This document shows positions 16,681-27,726 of a DNA stretch of 64,000 nt, one piece after another (position 1 is the first letter of the stretch; each line of letters opens with the position of its first letter). Position numbers and translations under genes: made by a program. The notes under the pieces are model-generated. The model was not told where the DNA came from. It saw only the letters and a program-made list of their open reading frames with translations, and ran no database searches. Origin of the DNA: Chlorobaculum parvum NCIB 8327 (GTDB lineage: Bacteria; Bacteroidota; Chlorobiia; Chlorobiales; Chlorobiaceae); contig NC_011027.1 of assembly GCF_000020505.1 (NCBI RefSeq), positions 2,030,001-2,094,000 of the forward strand. The letters are read 5' to 3'.

Positions 16681-16842
16681 GTAGGGGTAATCCCTTGCGG
16701 TTGCCCTTATTCGCCAGCATTTACAAGGTTCAGTGGTGGACCGGAATCCGGGCATCCCGACCAGTCGGGACGCCCCTACAAAGGGAGAGAGAACCTATCG
16801 GTTTTCGGACGGTTTCTGTAGGGGCGACCCTCGCGGTCGCCC
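16681..16842. repeat. Cluster of three GTAGGGG hairpin repeats
   Basis: Three related palindromic elements lie between the radical SAM and FAD genes: 16681-16706 (plus orientation, degenerate), 16750-16779 (minus orientation, stem TCCCGAC/GTCGGGA) and 16818-16842 (plus orientation, stem GGCGACC/GGTCGCC). Each starts with GTAGGGG in its own orientation and folds into a hairpin. A fourth member is at 3370-3394. They look like REP-type dispersed intergenic repeats. Confidence 0.6.
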
Positions 16843-16856
16843 TGAACTCCGCACCA

Positions 16857-18329
16857 TCACCGCCCCAGCTTCGCGGCTCGCCGCAGCACCAGCTCCACCG
16901 TCCGGCGTGCTCCGGTGACGACGCCGGGCAGCGACTGACCTGGAAAGATCGAATCGCCGACGAGGAAGAGATTGGTGTACTTCGTGGCTGGCCCGCGCGC
17001 GCCGAAGAGCGAGGTCTGCGCATAGCCGCCGACCAGCCCGCGATGACGGCCCGTCCACTGTTCCCACGAATGCGGCGTGGCGGCTATCATCGAACGAATC
17101 GCACCGCGAGCTTCCGGAAGCTGCTCGTAAAGCAACGCGAGCGCCCGATCGGTGTACTCCCGCTTCAGCGCTTCATACGCCTCGCGACCCTGCCGCAGCG
17201 CCTCGAACCAGCGCTCCGGGCGGGTGTGCGTGGAGACGGTGACGGCTCGCTGACCCTCCGGTGCTCGTCCGGCATCGCCTGCCGGGGAGGCCGAAACGAA
17301 AAGACTGCGGCACTCGCCCAGCTCCCCCTCCGGTGCGACGATCTGTAAATGATCGGCTCCTGCCCGTTCGAAAAGCGACGAATCTACGCCGAGGTAAAGC
17401 ATAAAGGCGCTCCAACCGGAGGGGGCTGGAACTTCGGATTCCGGGGCGGAATCGTCGAGAAGAATGAATGAGTCAGGCGTAAGATTGGCCACAACCATAT
17501 CGGTTGCCAAGGCATCGCCATCGGCGGTTTCGACGCCCAAAACCTCACGGTTGATCGTATCGAGCCGGGTCACCTTTTTGCCGTACAGCACCGCCCCGCC
17601 GTCGCGCTCGATCGAGTCAACGAGCCACTGGGCGATCGTGCCGATTCCCCCCTGCACACTCCACGTGCCAGCCATCGGCAGATCGAGCGCAATGGCCGCG
17701 TTAAGCGCGTTGGCGTAGAGAGAGGTGGTCTGCACGGAAATCAGCAGCTGGGCGTCGATGAAGCGCACGAAGTCCGGATCGGCATGGAGTCGGTGCTGCC
17801 GGAGCCAGTCCCAGGCTGTGCGTCGCATGAAGGGCAGAAGCTGCGCAGAATCCGGCAATGCTGCAAGCGAGCGGCTGGCTAAATCGGCAACATCCCGAAC
17901 GCCGGAAACCGGCCACGGCAAAGCTTCCACGGAGAGCTGCCAGAGCAGTCGGGCAATCTTGCCCTGCTCTTCCCAGAAAGCTTTCGAGCGGGGAAATCGC
18001 GAGATGATCGAGTCACGCGAGGAAAGCAGATCGAGACGAAGATCGCGATGGCGGTACTGCCAGGCCAGCGGCTCGGCGTGAACCGGCCACTCGATGCCGA
18101 GTTCGCGGCCAAGCCGGTCGAGCGGCCCGCCGGAGTGAAAGCCGCACCCGACCGTCGCGCCCGCATCAAACCGGTAGCCTCCGGTCGAAAACGTGGCCAC
18201 GCAGCCTCCAGGGTAGCGTTGTGCTTCGAGCACCACCACCTGCACGCCACGCCGCGCCAGCAGCGCTCCGGCGGCAAGCCCGCCGATTCCGGCGCCGATG
18301 ACGATACAGTGCAGATCACGCAAATCCAT
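16857..18329 (-). CDS. FAD-dependent carotenoid isomerase/desaturase-like oxidoreductase
   Basis: The 490-residue enzyme has an N-terminal FAD motif GAGIGG at 12-17 and the CrtI/CrtISO-type C-terminal FAD segment NLFLVGDSIFPGQSLPGV. This places it in the phytoene desaturase / prolycopene isomerase superfamily. The C-terminal wording favours a CrtH (CRTISO)-like protein, but the fold alone cannot fix substrate or reaction. Green sulfur bacteria use several such enzymes to make chlorobactene-type carotenoids. No other carotenoid gene is nearby. The start codon lies only 4 bp after a terminator-like hairpin, with no ribosome site visible. Confidence 0.78.
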   Translation of the reverse strand: MDLRDLHCIVIGAGIGGLAAGALLARRGVQVVVLEAQRYPGGCVATFSTGGYRFDAGATVGCGFHSGGPLDRLGRELGIEWPVHAEPLAWQYRHRDLRLDLLSSRDSIISRFPRSKAFWEEQGKIARLLWQLSVEALPWPVSGVRDVADLASRSLAALPDSAQLLPFMRRTAWDWLRQHRLHADPDFVRFIDAQLLISVQTTSLYANALNAAIALDLPMAGTWSVQGGIGTIAQWLVDSIERDGGAVLYGKKVTRLDTINREVLGVETADGDALATDMVVANLTPDSFILLDDSAPESEVPAPSGWSAFMLYLGVDSSLFERAGADHLQIVAPEGELGECRSLFVSASPAGDAGRAPEGQRAVTVSTHTRPERWFEALRQGREAYEALKREYTDRALALLYEQLPEARGAIRSMIAATPHSWEQWTGRHRGLVGGYAQTSLFGARGPATKYTNLFLVGDSIFPGQSLPGVVTGARRTVELVLRRAAKLGR

Positions 18330-18332
18330 GGC

Positions 18333-18367
18333 AAAAAAACGAAAGGGTGAGTAAAAGACTCACCCTT
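18333..18367 (-). terminator. Terminator (or attenuator) directly before the FAD enzyme gene
   Basis: A perfect 10-bp stem (AAGGGTGAGT 18343-18352 with ACTCACCCTT 18358-18367) and a 5-nt loop are followed on the minus strand by seven T residues. It ends the GyrI-like gene but sits 4 bp before the ATG of the next gene on the same strand. Confidence 0.85.
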
Positions 18368-18398
18368 CATAATCGCCGAAACAGGAAGACAATTCCCG

Positions 18399-18875
18399 TT
18401 AATCTTCGCGCAGCAACAGATGAATCTGCGTCCTGAGCTTTTCAGGTGGCGTTTCGAAAGGGTCGTCCAAGTAAATTTCGTAGGCCTCGCCATTCATCTC
18501 GAGACTGTTCTCGGCAATCCACTTCATGAGCGCACTGTACGCAGGCTCGATTTCGCTGTAAGGCCCGATATAGAGGCAGGTTGCCGCTTTGCCGGAAGGC
18601 GTCGAGGCGGAGACCACCCGGCCACTGACCTGAACGTTTCCGTCGACGGGATAACCGAATTCGACATCGAGCGATCCTTCACTCATATCGTAATACCGCG
18701 CAAAAGACGGGGCTGAAGGTTGCTTGCCCTGGCTTTCAAGCACCTGCCTGATCTCGCGAAAGCCGGAGTCGAACAAAGGCCCGATTTCAGACACGGCTAC
18801 GCGTGTGCGAATAACAATGGCGGGAACGGGCGCAAGCTCTTTCAGCTCGCAGACGAACTGACATTCAAAATCCAT
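18399..18875 (-). CDS. GyrI-like / AraC effector-binding domain protein
   Basis: The 158-residue protein consists of a single effector-binding (GyrI/SOUL-like) domain, with conserved elements AVSEIGPLF near 27, CLYIGPYSEIEPAYSALMKWI near 100 and YEIYLDDP near 132. No DNA-binding domain is attached. Such stand-alone domains bind small hydrophobic ligands or act as hydrolases; the ligand here is unknown. It is a single gene with its own terminator. Confidence 0.8.
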   Translation of the reverse strand: MDFECQFVCELKELAPVPAIVIRTRVAVSEIGPLFDSGFREIRQVLESQGKQPSAPSFARYYDMSEGSLDVEFGYPVDGNVQVSGRVVSASTPSGKAATCLYIGPYSEIEPAYSALMKWIAENSLEMNGEAYEIYLDDPFETPPEKLRTQIHLLLRED

Positions 18876-18934
18876 AACTGAATTCCGGTTTGGTTACAGG
18901 TACGTATCCGGATGCTGAGGGAGGGTAATAAGAG

Positions 18935-19008
18935 TCGGCGTAGCGGGATTTGAACCCACGACCCCTTCCACCCCAAGGAAGTGCGCTACCAGGCTGCGCT
19001 ATACGCCG
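18935..19008 (-). tRNA. tRNA-Pro (GGG)
   Basis: The minus strand folds into a complete cloverleaf: acceptor CGGCGTA/TACGCCG, anticodon arm CTTCC-TTGGGGT-GGAAG with anticodon GGG, and T-loop GTTCAAATC. The discriminator is A and the 3' CCA is not encoded. Confidence 0.95.
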
Positions 19009-19071
19009 ATTAAGGACTGGATAATAAGAATATTCAGGAAATTACCCTAATGATTTTTACTGCGGATCATC

Positions 19072-19737
19072 TCAATCCGCGTTAAGTCCTGCCCGGCTAC
19101 GGAAGCGATGCTTCACATACTCGATGCCCGGAATCAGCACTGAAACCACGATAATACCGAGAATCAACAGCTTCAGATTATCCTTGAAAAACGACATTTG
19201 GCCGAACCAGTATCCGCTGTAGGTAAACACCGCAACCCACAGCAAAGCACCGACAACATTGTACATGATGAAACGTGAGTAGGACATGGCCCCGATTCCG
19301 GCGACAAAAGGCGCGAAGGTTCGGACAATAGGAACGAAACGGGCGATAATGATGGTTTTGCCGCCATATTTCTCGAAAAATTCATGCGTCTGGCGCAAAT
19401 GATCGGGATTGAAAAACCTCGACTTCTTGAAAGAAAACACTTTTGGCCCGAGCGCATGGCCGATGGAGTAGTTGACCGTATCTCCGAGAATAGCTGCAAC
19501 GCTGAAGATGACAAAAAGCCAGTGCGGGCTGAGCTGCGACATCGGGATCGACGCCAACGAACCTGCGGCAAACAAGAGGGAATCACCCGGCAAAAGAGGC
19601 ATAACCACCAGACCGGTCTCCAGGAAAACAATCAGAAAAAGAATCCCGTACAGCCAGAGACCGTACTCCGAAGCAAGAACCTGAAGATGCCCGTCAATAT
19701 GCAGGATAAAATCGGCAAGTGTCGAAAACAACTCCAT
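19072..19737 (-). CDS. DedA-family membrane protein
   Basis: About 221 residues from ATG 19737 (six more from 19755). The protein has the DedA/SNARE-associated pattern: EtGLVVMPLLPGDSLLF near the first long membrane segment, a GDTVNYSIG motif, and the basic FFEKYGGKTIIIARFVPIVRTFAPFVAGI segment that marks the family (quoted in part: ARFVPIVRTFAP). Several hydrophobic helices follow. Members act in membrane phospholipid turnover or undecaprenyl/PE flipping. It is a monocistronic gene downstream of no obvious partner. Confidence 0.9.
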   Translation of the reverse strand: MELFSTLADFILHIDGHLQVLASEYGLWLYGILFLIVFLETGLVVMPLLPGDSLLFAAGSLASIPMSQLSPHWLFVIFSVAAILGDTVNYSIGHALGPKVFSFKKSRFFNPDHLRQTHEFFEKYGGKTIIIARFVPIVRTFAPFVAGIGAMSYSRFIMYNVVGALLWVAVFTYSGYWFGQMSFFKDNLKLLILGIIVVSVLIPGIEYVKHRFRSRAGLNAD

Positions 19738-19947
19738 AAAATCACCACAATCCAAATTAACTTGATATAAAATCGTTCGTTACGCTATCAATTACATAGT
19801 CATCGCCACATGAGAAACAAACGATAATATAATCGCATAAAAACAATATCGAGCATAAAGGCAACTTTCGGCATGCGGCCTCCGGTATTCATCATTACAA
19901 ATAATGATATATTAAGGTTTTTGGCAGAGCGCAAACCATGCGAACCC

Positions 19948-20871
19948 ATGAGCTACCTTACAACATCCCGATGCCGGCTTTATTATGAGGATACGGCCGA
20001 GCAGGATCCTTCACAGAAAGAGAAACCTGCAATCCTGTTCGTCAACGGATGGGCCATCTCATCCCGTTACTGGAAACCGACCATCGAGTTGCTGAAGTCC
20101 GAGTACCGCTGCATCACCTACGACCAGAGCGGCACCGGCAAGACCTCCATCGACGGCCTGCATCCCGATTTGACGATTGCCGGGTTTGCCAATGAGGCCG
20201 GAGCGCTGATCGAGCACATGGGGCTCGACAAGAGCCGGAAGCTGCACATCGTGGGGCATTCGATGGGCGGCATGGTGGCAACGGAGCTGTGCCTGCGCTA
20301 CAAGGATGCGCTGCTCTCCTCGACCATCCTTGCCTGCGGCATTTTCGAGGAGACGCCGTTTACCTCGCTCGGACTCATGTTCCTCGGCGGGCTGATCGAC
20401 GTTTCGATGAGTTTCAGGAACATCTTCCAGGTCGAACCGCTGCGCTCGCTCTTCATCAAACGGGCTGCCACCGAACCGATCAGCAAGGAGTACAGCGACA
20501 TCATCATCGAGGATTTCACTACCTCCGACAAAGCAGCCACCAACGCTGTCGGCCACTTTTCCATCGACCCGGTGGCACTGCGCACCTACACCCGAAGCGT
20601 CATTGAAATCGCCTCGCCGGTGCTCTGCTGCGTAGGCATGGCCGACCACACCATTCCTCCGGAAGGCACCGTCACGCTTTTCGAAAAGCGCAAGGCCTCG
20701 GCCTCGTCGCCCACCCGGCTGGTGCAGTTCATGCACCTCGGCCATCTGCCGATGCTCGAAGATACAGCGCGCTTTGTCGAAGAGCTGAAAAAACATTTTG
20801 AATTTGCGCAACATTTTTATAAAAAGACTCAGCCCTCAGAGTCCCTTGCCGAGAGGGTGCAGATACCGTGA
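19948..20871 (+). CDS. Alpha/beta-fold hydrolase
   Basis: From ATG 19948 the product has 307 residues. The nucleophile elbow GHSMGG places the catalytic serine at 105. The oxyanion region is VNGWAISSRYW near the start, an acid in GMADHTIPPEG and the histidine in FMHLGHLPM complete a likely triad. The first in-frame ATG at 19873 adds 25 residues unlike the family. The reaction is unknown; such proteins include esterases and haloperoxidase-like enzymes. The end lies 84 bp before the PBP gene on the same strand, so cotranscription is possible. Confidence 0.85.
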   Translation: MSYLTTSRCRLYYEDTAEQDPSQKEKPAILFVNGWAISSRYWKPTIELLKSEYRCITYDQSGTGKTSIDGLHPDLTIAGFANEAGALIEHMGLDKSRKLHIVGHSMGGMVATELCLRYKDALLSSTILACGIFEETPFTSLGLMFLGGLIDVSMSFRNIFQVEPLRSLFIKRAATEPISKEYSDIIIEDFTTSDKAATNAVGHFSIDPVALRTYTRSVIEIASPVLCCVGMADHTIPPEGTVTLFEKRKASASSPTRLVQFMHLGHLPMLEDTARFVEELKKHFEFAQHFYKKTQPSESLAERVQIP

Positions 20872-20955
20872 CCACCGGAGCCTGACACCAGACCATCCGA
20901 CAGAAAGCGCAAAAGCACGAACCAGAATGAACCACCTTTTGAAATCCATGTTCAC

Positions 20956-23271
20956 GTGAGCACGAAAAGCAAAAAGACGAAAAAGAAAAGAAGCAAAACC
21001 AAAAAGCGCGGTACGAACATCACCATGAAAATCGCCGGACTACTCCTTGTTATCATTATCGGTGCCGGCTCGCTGTTCGGCATCAGCCTGTTCAAAGGGC
21101 TACCGAGCCTTGAAGAGCTTGAAAATCCCAAACCGAACCTGGCCTCGCTGGTCTACTCCGAAGACGGCGTCCTGCTGCACAAGTTCTTTCTGGAAAACAG
21201 AACCTTCGTGCCGCTCAAGTCGATCTCCAAGTGGGTGCCAAAGGCCCTGATCGCCACCGAGGATGTGGCATTCTACCAGCACTGGGGCGTCGATCTCCGC
21301 CGCCTGACCCTGGCGATGGGCGAAAATATCATCAAGGGCCGCACCCGCTGGCATGGCGCGAGCACCATCACGCAGCAGTTGGCCAAAAACCTTTTCCTGA
21401 CCCAGGAGCGCACCCTGAGCCGCAAGGCCAAGGAGTTGATTACGGCCATAGAGCTTGAAAAAACCTACACCAAGGACGAGATTCTGGCGCTCTATCTGAA
21501 CACGGTCTATTTCGGTTCAGGAGCGTACGGCATCGAAGCTGCCGCCAACACCTATTTCGGCAAGAAGGCAAGCGAACTGACGATTCCGGAAAGTGCCTCA
21601 CTGATCGCGACCCTCAAAAATCCAACCGCATACAATCCGGCCAAGAATCCGTCGACTGCTCTTGGACGCAGAAACCTGATCATCGGGCTGATGGAAAAAG
21701 AGGGCTTCATCACGCACGCCCAGGCGGTCAAGGCGAAAGCCACGCCGGTCACGTTGCACTACACGCCGAGCACCCATCACGGCCTGGCCCCCTATTTCAC
21801 CGAATACATCCGCCAGAACATCAAAACGAGCTCGCAGCTTGACGGAGTCAACGTCTATAGCGATGGCCTGACCATTCAGACCACGCTCGACAGCCGGATG
21901 CAGCGCTACGCCCAGGAGGCCATCGCCCAACAGGCCGCGGCATTGCAGGCAGAGTTCGACAAGCGCTGGACATGCAGCGACGCGCTGAAAAAGCAGTTCA
22001 TCAAGGAGAGCCCGCAGTATCGGGAGCTGGTGAACGAAGAGGGCGTTGCGCCGGCAACGGCACTCTCGAAGCTGCTGGCCGATAAAGTGTTCGTCAAGAA
22101 TCTGCTGCACGATAAAAGCCGTGTCCAGATGGCCCTGATCTCGCTCGATCCGACCAACGGCCATGTAAAGGCCTGGGTCGGCGGCACCAATTTCAGCCCG
22201 GATGACTACCGCTACCAGTTCGACCATGTCTGGCAGGCCAAACGGCAGCCCGGCTCGACCTTCAAGCCGTTTGTGTATTCGGCGGCCATCGATCAGGGAA
22301 TTCCGGCCAACTACAGGATTCTCGACCAGCCGCTGGCGCTGAGAGGCGGTGACGGCTCCGTCTGGATGGCTCGCAACTCCGAAGGCCAGTCCGGCGGCAT
22401 GACCACCTTGCGTGACGCACTCCGACGCTCGCTGAATCAGGTGACCATCAGGCTTGCCTACCAGTTCCTGACCCCGTCGGAAATCATCAGCTATGCACGC
22501 CGCATGGGCATTACCACCCCCATGCAGCCGAACCTTTCGATTGCGCTCGGCACCTCCGAGGTCTCCCCGCTGGTGCTGGCCCAGGCATTCACGACGTTTG
22601 CCAACAACGGCACCTGGAGCGAACCGCTTCCGGTCACCAAAGTGCTTGACAAGCGCGGGGGCCTCATTACCGAACACAAACCGGTCAGCCATTTCGGCCT
22701 TGATCCAGCGAGCAACTTCGTCATGGTCACCATGCTCAAGGATGTCATCGATCGCGGTACCGGTATCGCCGTTCGGGCGCGCTACGGCTTCGACGCCGAG
22801 GCCGGTGGCAAGACTGGCACCACCCAGAGCATGAGGGATGCGTGGTTCGCCGGCTTCACGCCGCAGCTCGTCACGGTGGTGTGGGCAGGCTTCGACGACG
22901 AACGGGTTCATTTCACCTCGATGTCGTACGGTCAGGGCGCCAGAGCTGCGCTTCCGGCATGGGCTTCGTTCATGAAAAAGTGCTATGACGACCCGGAACT
23001 CCATCTGGAAAACCGCTATTTCACCATGCCCGACAATGTGATTGCCGTGCCGATTTCAGCTGGTTCGGGCGATCAGGGAGACCTGTTCAACCGTGATGTT
23101 TATGTAGAGTACTTCACGCCGAAAGGCTTTGCCCGCTACCGCTCTGGCGAGCTGAACAATACGCCGCCGCCGGCCCAGCAGGAATCGGACAACCCGCAGG
23201 ACAGCACGAAAACGCAGACGGCACCGACACCGATACAAATGCCGGTGCTGACGCCTCAGGAACAGTATTAA
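20956..23271 (+). CDS. Class A penicillin-binding protein (transglycosylase/transpeptidase)
   Basis: The 771-residue PBP1A/1C-type enzyme polymerises and crosslinks peptidoglycan on the periplasmic side. A strongly basic cytoplasmic tail (residues 1-23, Lys-rich) precedes one membrane anchor at about 24-46. The GT51 transglycosylase domain has catalytic Glu102 (ATEDVAFYQHWG) and HGASTITQQLAKNLFL. The transpeptidase has the nucleophile in STFK (Ser434), SLNQ as the second motif and KTGTT (Lys619). The proline- and glutamine-rich tail is disordered. Translation starts at GTG 20956; an internal ATG at residue 24 would remove the basic tail. Confidence 0.93.
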   Translation: MSTKSKKTKKKRSKTKKRGTNITMKIAGLLLVIIIGAGSLFGISLFKGLPSLEELENPKPNLASLVYSEDGVLLHKFFLENRTFVPLKSISKWVPKALIATEDVAFYQHWGVDLRRLTLAMGENIIKGRTRWHGASTITQQLAKNLFLTQERTLSRKAKELITAIELEKTYTKDEILALYLNTVYFGSGAYGIEAAANTYFGKKASELTIPESASLIATLKNPTAYNPAKNPSTALGRRNLIIGLMEKEGFITHAQAVKAKATPVTLHYTPSTHHGLAPYFTEYIRQNIKTSSQLDGVNVYSDGLTIQTTLDSRMQRYAQEAIAQQAAALQAEFDKRWTCSDALKKQFIKESPQYRELVNEEGVAPATALSKLLADKVFVKNLLHDKSRVQMALISLDPTNGHVKAWVGGTNFSPDDYRYQFDHVWQAKRQPGSTFKPFVYSAAIDQGIPANYRILDQPLALRGGDGSVWMARNSEGQSGGMTTLRDALRRSLNQVTIRLAYQFLTPSEIISYARRMGITTPMQPNLSIALGTSEVSPLVLAQAFTTFANNGTWSEPLPVTKVLDKRGGLITEHKPVSHFGLDPASNFVMVTMLKDVIDRGTGIAVRARYGFDAEAGGKTGTTQSMRDAWFAGFTPQLVTVVWAGFDDERVHFTSMSYGQGARAALPAWASFMKKCYDDPELHLENRYFTMPDNVIAVPISAGSGDQGDLFNRDVYVEYFTPKGFARYRSGELNNTPPPAQQESDNPQDSTKTQTAPTPIQMPVLTPQEQY

Positions 23272-23301
23272 ATCAACATCTTCTTTGGTTTCAACCTCAA
23301 T

Positions 23302-24852
<1,551 letters not shown>

Positions 24853-24879
24853 AGAAAAAGAGAGATTTCTGGAGATATG

Positions 24880-24912
24880 AAAAAACCCCGTCGATTTCGG
24901 CGGGGTTTTTTG
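24880..24912 (+). terminator. Terminator of guaA, probably bidirectional
   Basis: An AAAAAACCCCG/CGGGGTTTTTT inverted repeat with a short loop and T-runs on both strands lies 28 bp past guaA. It could also end transcription of the convergent helicase gene. Confidence 0.88.
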
Positions 24913-24984
24913 TTGAGGGGAAGGAATGGTTAGCCAAAATGATTTTTGATGTGAAGAGATAAGATTAAAATAAAAGACTCGTCT

Positions 24985-27726
24985 CTACATTGTAACCTCA
25001 TCCAGCTTCTTACTAATCCTGTTTTGCTCGTCGCTACCAATCGTTGAGAGACGCAGAATCGGCAAGCCGCATTTTGCCAACACGGCATCTTTGAGGGCGT
25101 CACGTTCAGCCTGTCGCGTGCCTTCGCGATGGAACGCATAGCCATCAACCTCGACAGCAAGCACCGGACTGTTATCGATGGTGCGGTAGATCACAAAATC
25201 GACATGCGTCCACGGATGGGTGGCATAGGCCGCCTCTTCGGGACTCAGCCCATCGGTATTGCGCACCAGCATCGAAAGCGGAAGCTGGAAAACGACACCC
25301 AAGCCCTGCTTCTCCTGAAGCACCGACTCTATGACGCCATGCACAAGGTTCTCCGAATCGTAGCGCGAAACCCGCTTTCCCTTTTTCAGCATCTCCCGGC
25401 GCACGGCGGCGTAGTCGCGATAGAGAAGGTCAAAGACCGAACGAGCCTTGCCCGGCAGAACCTCGCCATTGTTGTACCGGATGTAACGGACTAAATCGGC
25501 GACGTTGCCACTCCCCTCCGCCATCTCCGTCGAGACGACCAGCCAGAGCCTCTCCTGCGCACGGGATACGGCCACGTTCAGCAGATTCGGGTTATCGACG
25601 AACTCGTTGGCATCGTTCGCAACGGTCGATATGACGATGACCCGCTTCTCCCGGCCCTGATATTTATGCACCGTATCGACCTCGATCTCCTCCGGGCCAA
25701 GAGTGGACTGCATCAGGTCGGCCTGTTTCCTGAATGGCGAAACGATGCCGATGTCGTCGGGGTTGACCGATCGTAGCTCCGGCAAAACCTGTTGTGTGAT
25801 TTCGTCAATCTGGCGCTGATTGATGGTGCCACGAGCGTGTCGCCCCTCGACGGTCACGATCGCTTTGAGCACCTCAGGCTCACCATGGTCGCGCGTCATG
25901 ATCAGGAGTTCGCCCCCATAGAACTTCCGGTTGCAGAACTGAATGATTTTCGGATGGCACCGGTAATGCTCCCGCAGCAGCGTCTCCGGAAGTTCAGGGA
26001 ACGCCGCACGCACGGCGGAGAGCAAGCTATGACGCTCGAAACGGCAATGCTCCGGAACATCGTAGCGCAACGCAACTTCGCTTGCTCTTTTGATATCCTG
26101 ACCGGTCATCACATTGGGCAACTGCATGGGATCGCCCACAACGACGAGCTTCCAGGCGCAACCCATCGCAAGCACGCCGCTGAGCAGATCGACCTGGCTC
26201 GCCTCATCCACGATGACGCAATCGAACAGATAACCAGACTTGAGCGATGTGATAACCGAAAAGGTAGTGCTGAGAATGACCGGATATTCATCAAGAAATG
26301 CTTTGGGCTCCCGCCTGAGATCATCGAGCGTGAATCGCTTCCGTGCGCGGTTGTTGTAGTTCCCGGCAAGACGGTGCCTCAGCAGTTGCATCGACAGCTC
26401 TGTCAAGCGCTCCAGACGCTCCTCAAACCGGAATCCCGCGAGTGACGCTTCGAGCCCTTTCCGCCTCGCCTCCAGATCGGCGATCGAGCGAAGGTAGTAG
26501 GCTCTTTGCAACAGGGCAATGCGCTCCTCAACGGTGAGCGCGAACAAGACTCGACCCGCCAGACCAAACCGGAGCAGAAAACGAATCTTCTCCAGAAAAC
26601 CGGCGCGATTGCCCGACGGCGAACGCTCCACCGCCTGACGCTTCATCTCCTCTTCACAGGCGAGCCAGTAGTTCAGCAGCTTTTTCGCGGAAGCTTTTGG
26701 CTTAAACGACCCCTCCGTCGCCTTCAGACTCCGCCCTCGGGTCTCCTCATAAAACTGTTCGAAGTGAACCATTTCAAGCCGGAGTGCATCGAGTTGCTCA
26801 ATGACGGCCGCCAAATCGTTCTGCTCGGCAAACGCCTTATCGAGCTCGCTGTTCAGACGCAGAATCTCCTCGCGCGCAGCAGCCTCCTCGTCCGGTTGGA
26901 GCATCGGCAACTGAACTCGCCCGTCGCTCTGTGCCTCGATGAATGCCTCTTTATTCTCGTTGCTTCCGAGAAATGCCGCCATGAAATCCAGCTCGTACTT
27001 CTGAAGCTTTTCCAGCACATTGGCCGTCGCCGAGTTGTTGTTGGAGACCACGGCGATCCGCTTGTTCTGAAGCAGCAGGTTGGCGATCAGGTTCAGGATG
27101 GTCTGGGTCTTGCCGGTGCCCGGCGGCCCCTGAATGACGGAGACAGGATGCTGCATCGCTCGCTGCACGGCCATCTTCTGGCTCATGTTACAGCCGAATG
27201 GAAAAATGAGATCGAGCGGCAAACGCTTTGCAGAACCGGGAAAACGAGCCTCCAGAAAACTGGAAAGAATACTGCGGGTCGCACCCTGTTTCAGGTGCCG
27301 ATACTTCATCGCCATCAGCGACTGGTCGTCAATCGACCGGAGAGGCGAACCTTCAGCGAGTTCCCGGAAATAGGCCAGAACATCCTGGCTTCGACCACTG
27401 GATGGCTCTGCTTGCTGAACATCAAGATCTGAAAACAGGCAAAGCCGCTGCTCTCCGCTTTTGTGAAAGAGTTTCACCCACTTCCCGAAATGGAGCACAT
27501 CATCTATGTCGGCAAGCTGTGCCCCTTGAACGAACACACGGCTATCCCCGGTTGGTATGCGCTCAGGATTTGAAAGCCACTCAACATTACCGCTGGCATA
27601 GCGATAGGTCTTTCCACCGACATAGGTCACCGCCATCCGCCCGGCAGTTCGCTCGATGCGTGTGACTTGATCGGTAAGCTCCTTGCCTTTGATAATGATG
27701 AGGTGCCGTCTTGGATTCATACTCAT
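24985..27726 (-). CDS. SF1 (UPF1-like) helicase fused to a C-terminal endonuclease-like domain
   Basis: The 913-residue protein has an N-terminal module of unknown fold (1-180), then an AAA_11/AAA_12-type SF1 helicase. Walker A is GPPGTGKT at 200-207, and motif II is DEAS at 507-510. Later helicase motifs include EHYRCHP, VDTVHKYQGREK and NVAVSRAQERL. The last about 130 residues carry D843 and E859-x-D861 (HVDFV...VEVDGYAFH), followed by RD and a GLPILRL strand. That layout fits a DUF2726/DUF559-like restriction-endonuclease fold. Helicase-nuclease fusions of this type are common in DNA defence or repair, but the role is not known here. It is a single-gene unit with no methyltransferase or other partner. 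Confidence 0.85.
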   Translation of the reverse strand: MSMNPRRHLIIIKGKELTDQVTRIERTAGRMAVTYVGGKTYRYASGNVEWLSNPERIPTGDSRVFVQGAQLADIDDVLHFGKWVKLFHKSGEQRLCLFSDLDVQQAEPSSGRSQDVLAYFRELAEGSPLRSIDDQSLMAMKYRHLKQGATRSILSSFLEARFPGSAKRLPLDLIFPFGCNMSQKMAVQRAMQHPVSVIQGPPGTGKTQTILNLIANLLLQNKRIAVVSNNNSATANVLEKLQKYELDFMAAFLGSNENKEAFIEAQSDGRVQLPMLQPDEEAAAREEILRLNSELDKAFAEQNDLAAVIEQLDALRLEMVHFEQFYEETRGRSLKATEGSFKPKASAKKLLNYWLACEEEMKRQAVERSPSGNRAGFLEKIRFLLRFGLAGRVLFALTVEERIALLQRAYYLRSIADLEARRKGLEASLAGFRFEERLERLTELSMQLLRHRLAGNYNNRARKRFTLDDLRREPKAFLDEYPVILSTTFSVITSLKSGYLFDCVIVDEASQVDLLSGVLAMGCAWKLVVVGDPMQLPNVMTGQDIKRASEVALRYDVPEHCRFERHSLLSAVRAAFPELPETLLREHYRCHPKIIQFCNRKFYGGELLIMTRDHGEPEVLKAIVTVEGRHARGTINQRQIDEITQQVLPELRSVNPDDIGIVSPFRKQADLMQSTLGPEEIEVDTVHKYQGREKRVIVISTVANDANEFVDNPNLLNVAVSRAQERLWLVVSTEMAEGSGNVADLVRYIRYNNGEVLPGKARSVFDLLYRDYAAVRREMLKKGKRVSRYDSENLVHGVIESVLQEKQGLGVVFQLPLSMLVRNTDGLSPEEAAYATHPWTHVDFVIYRTIDNSPVLAVEVDGYAFHREGTRQAERDALKDAVLAKCGLPILRLSTIGSDEQNRISKKLDEVTM

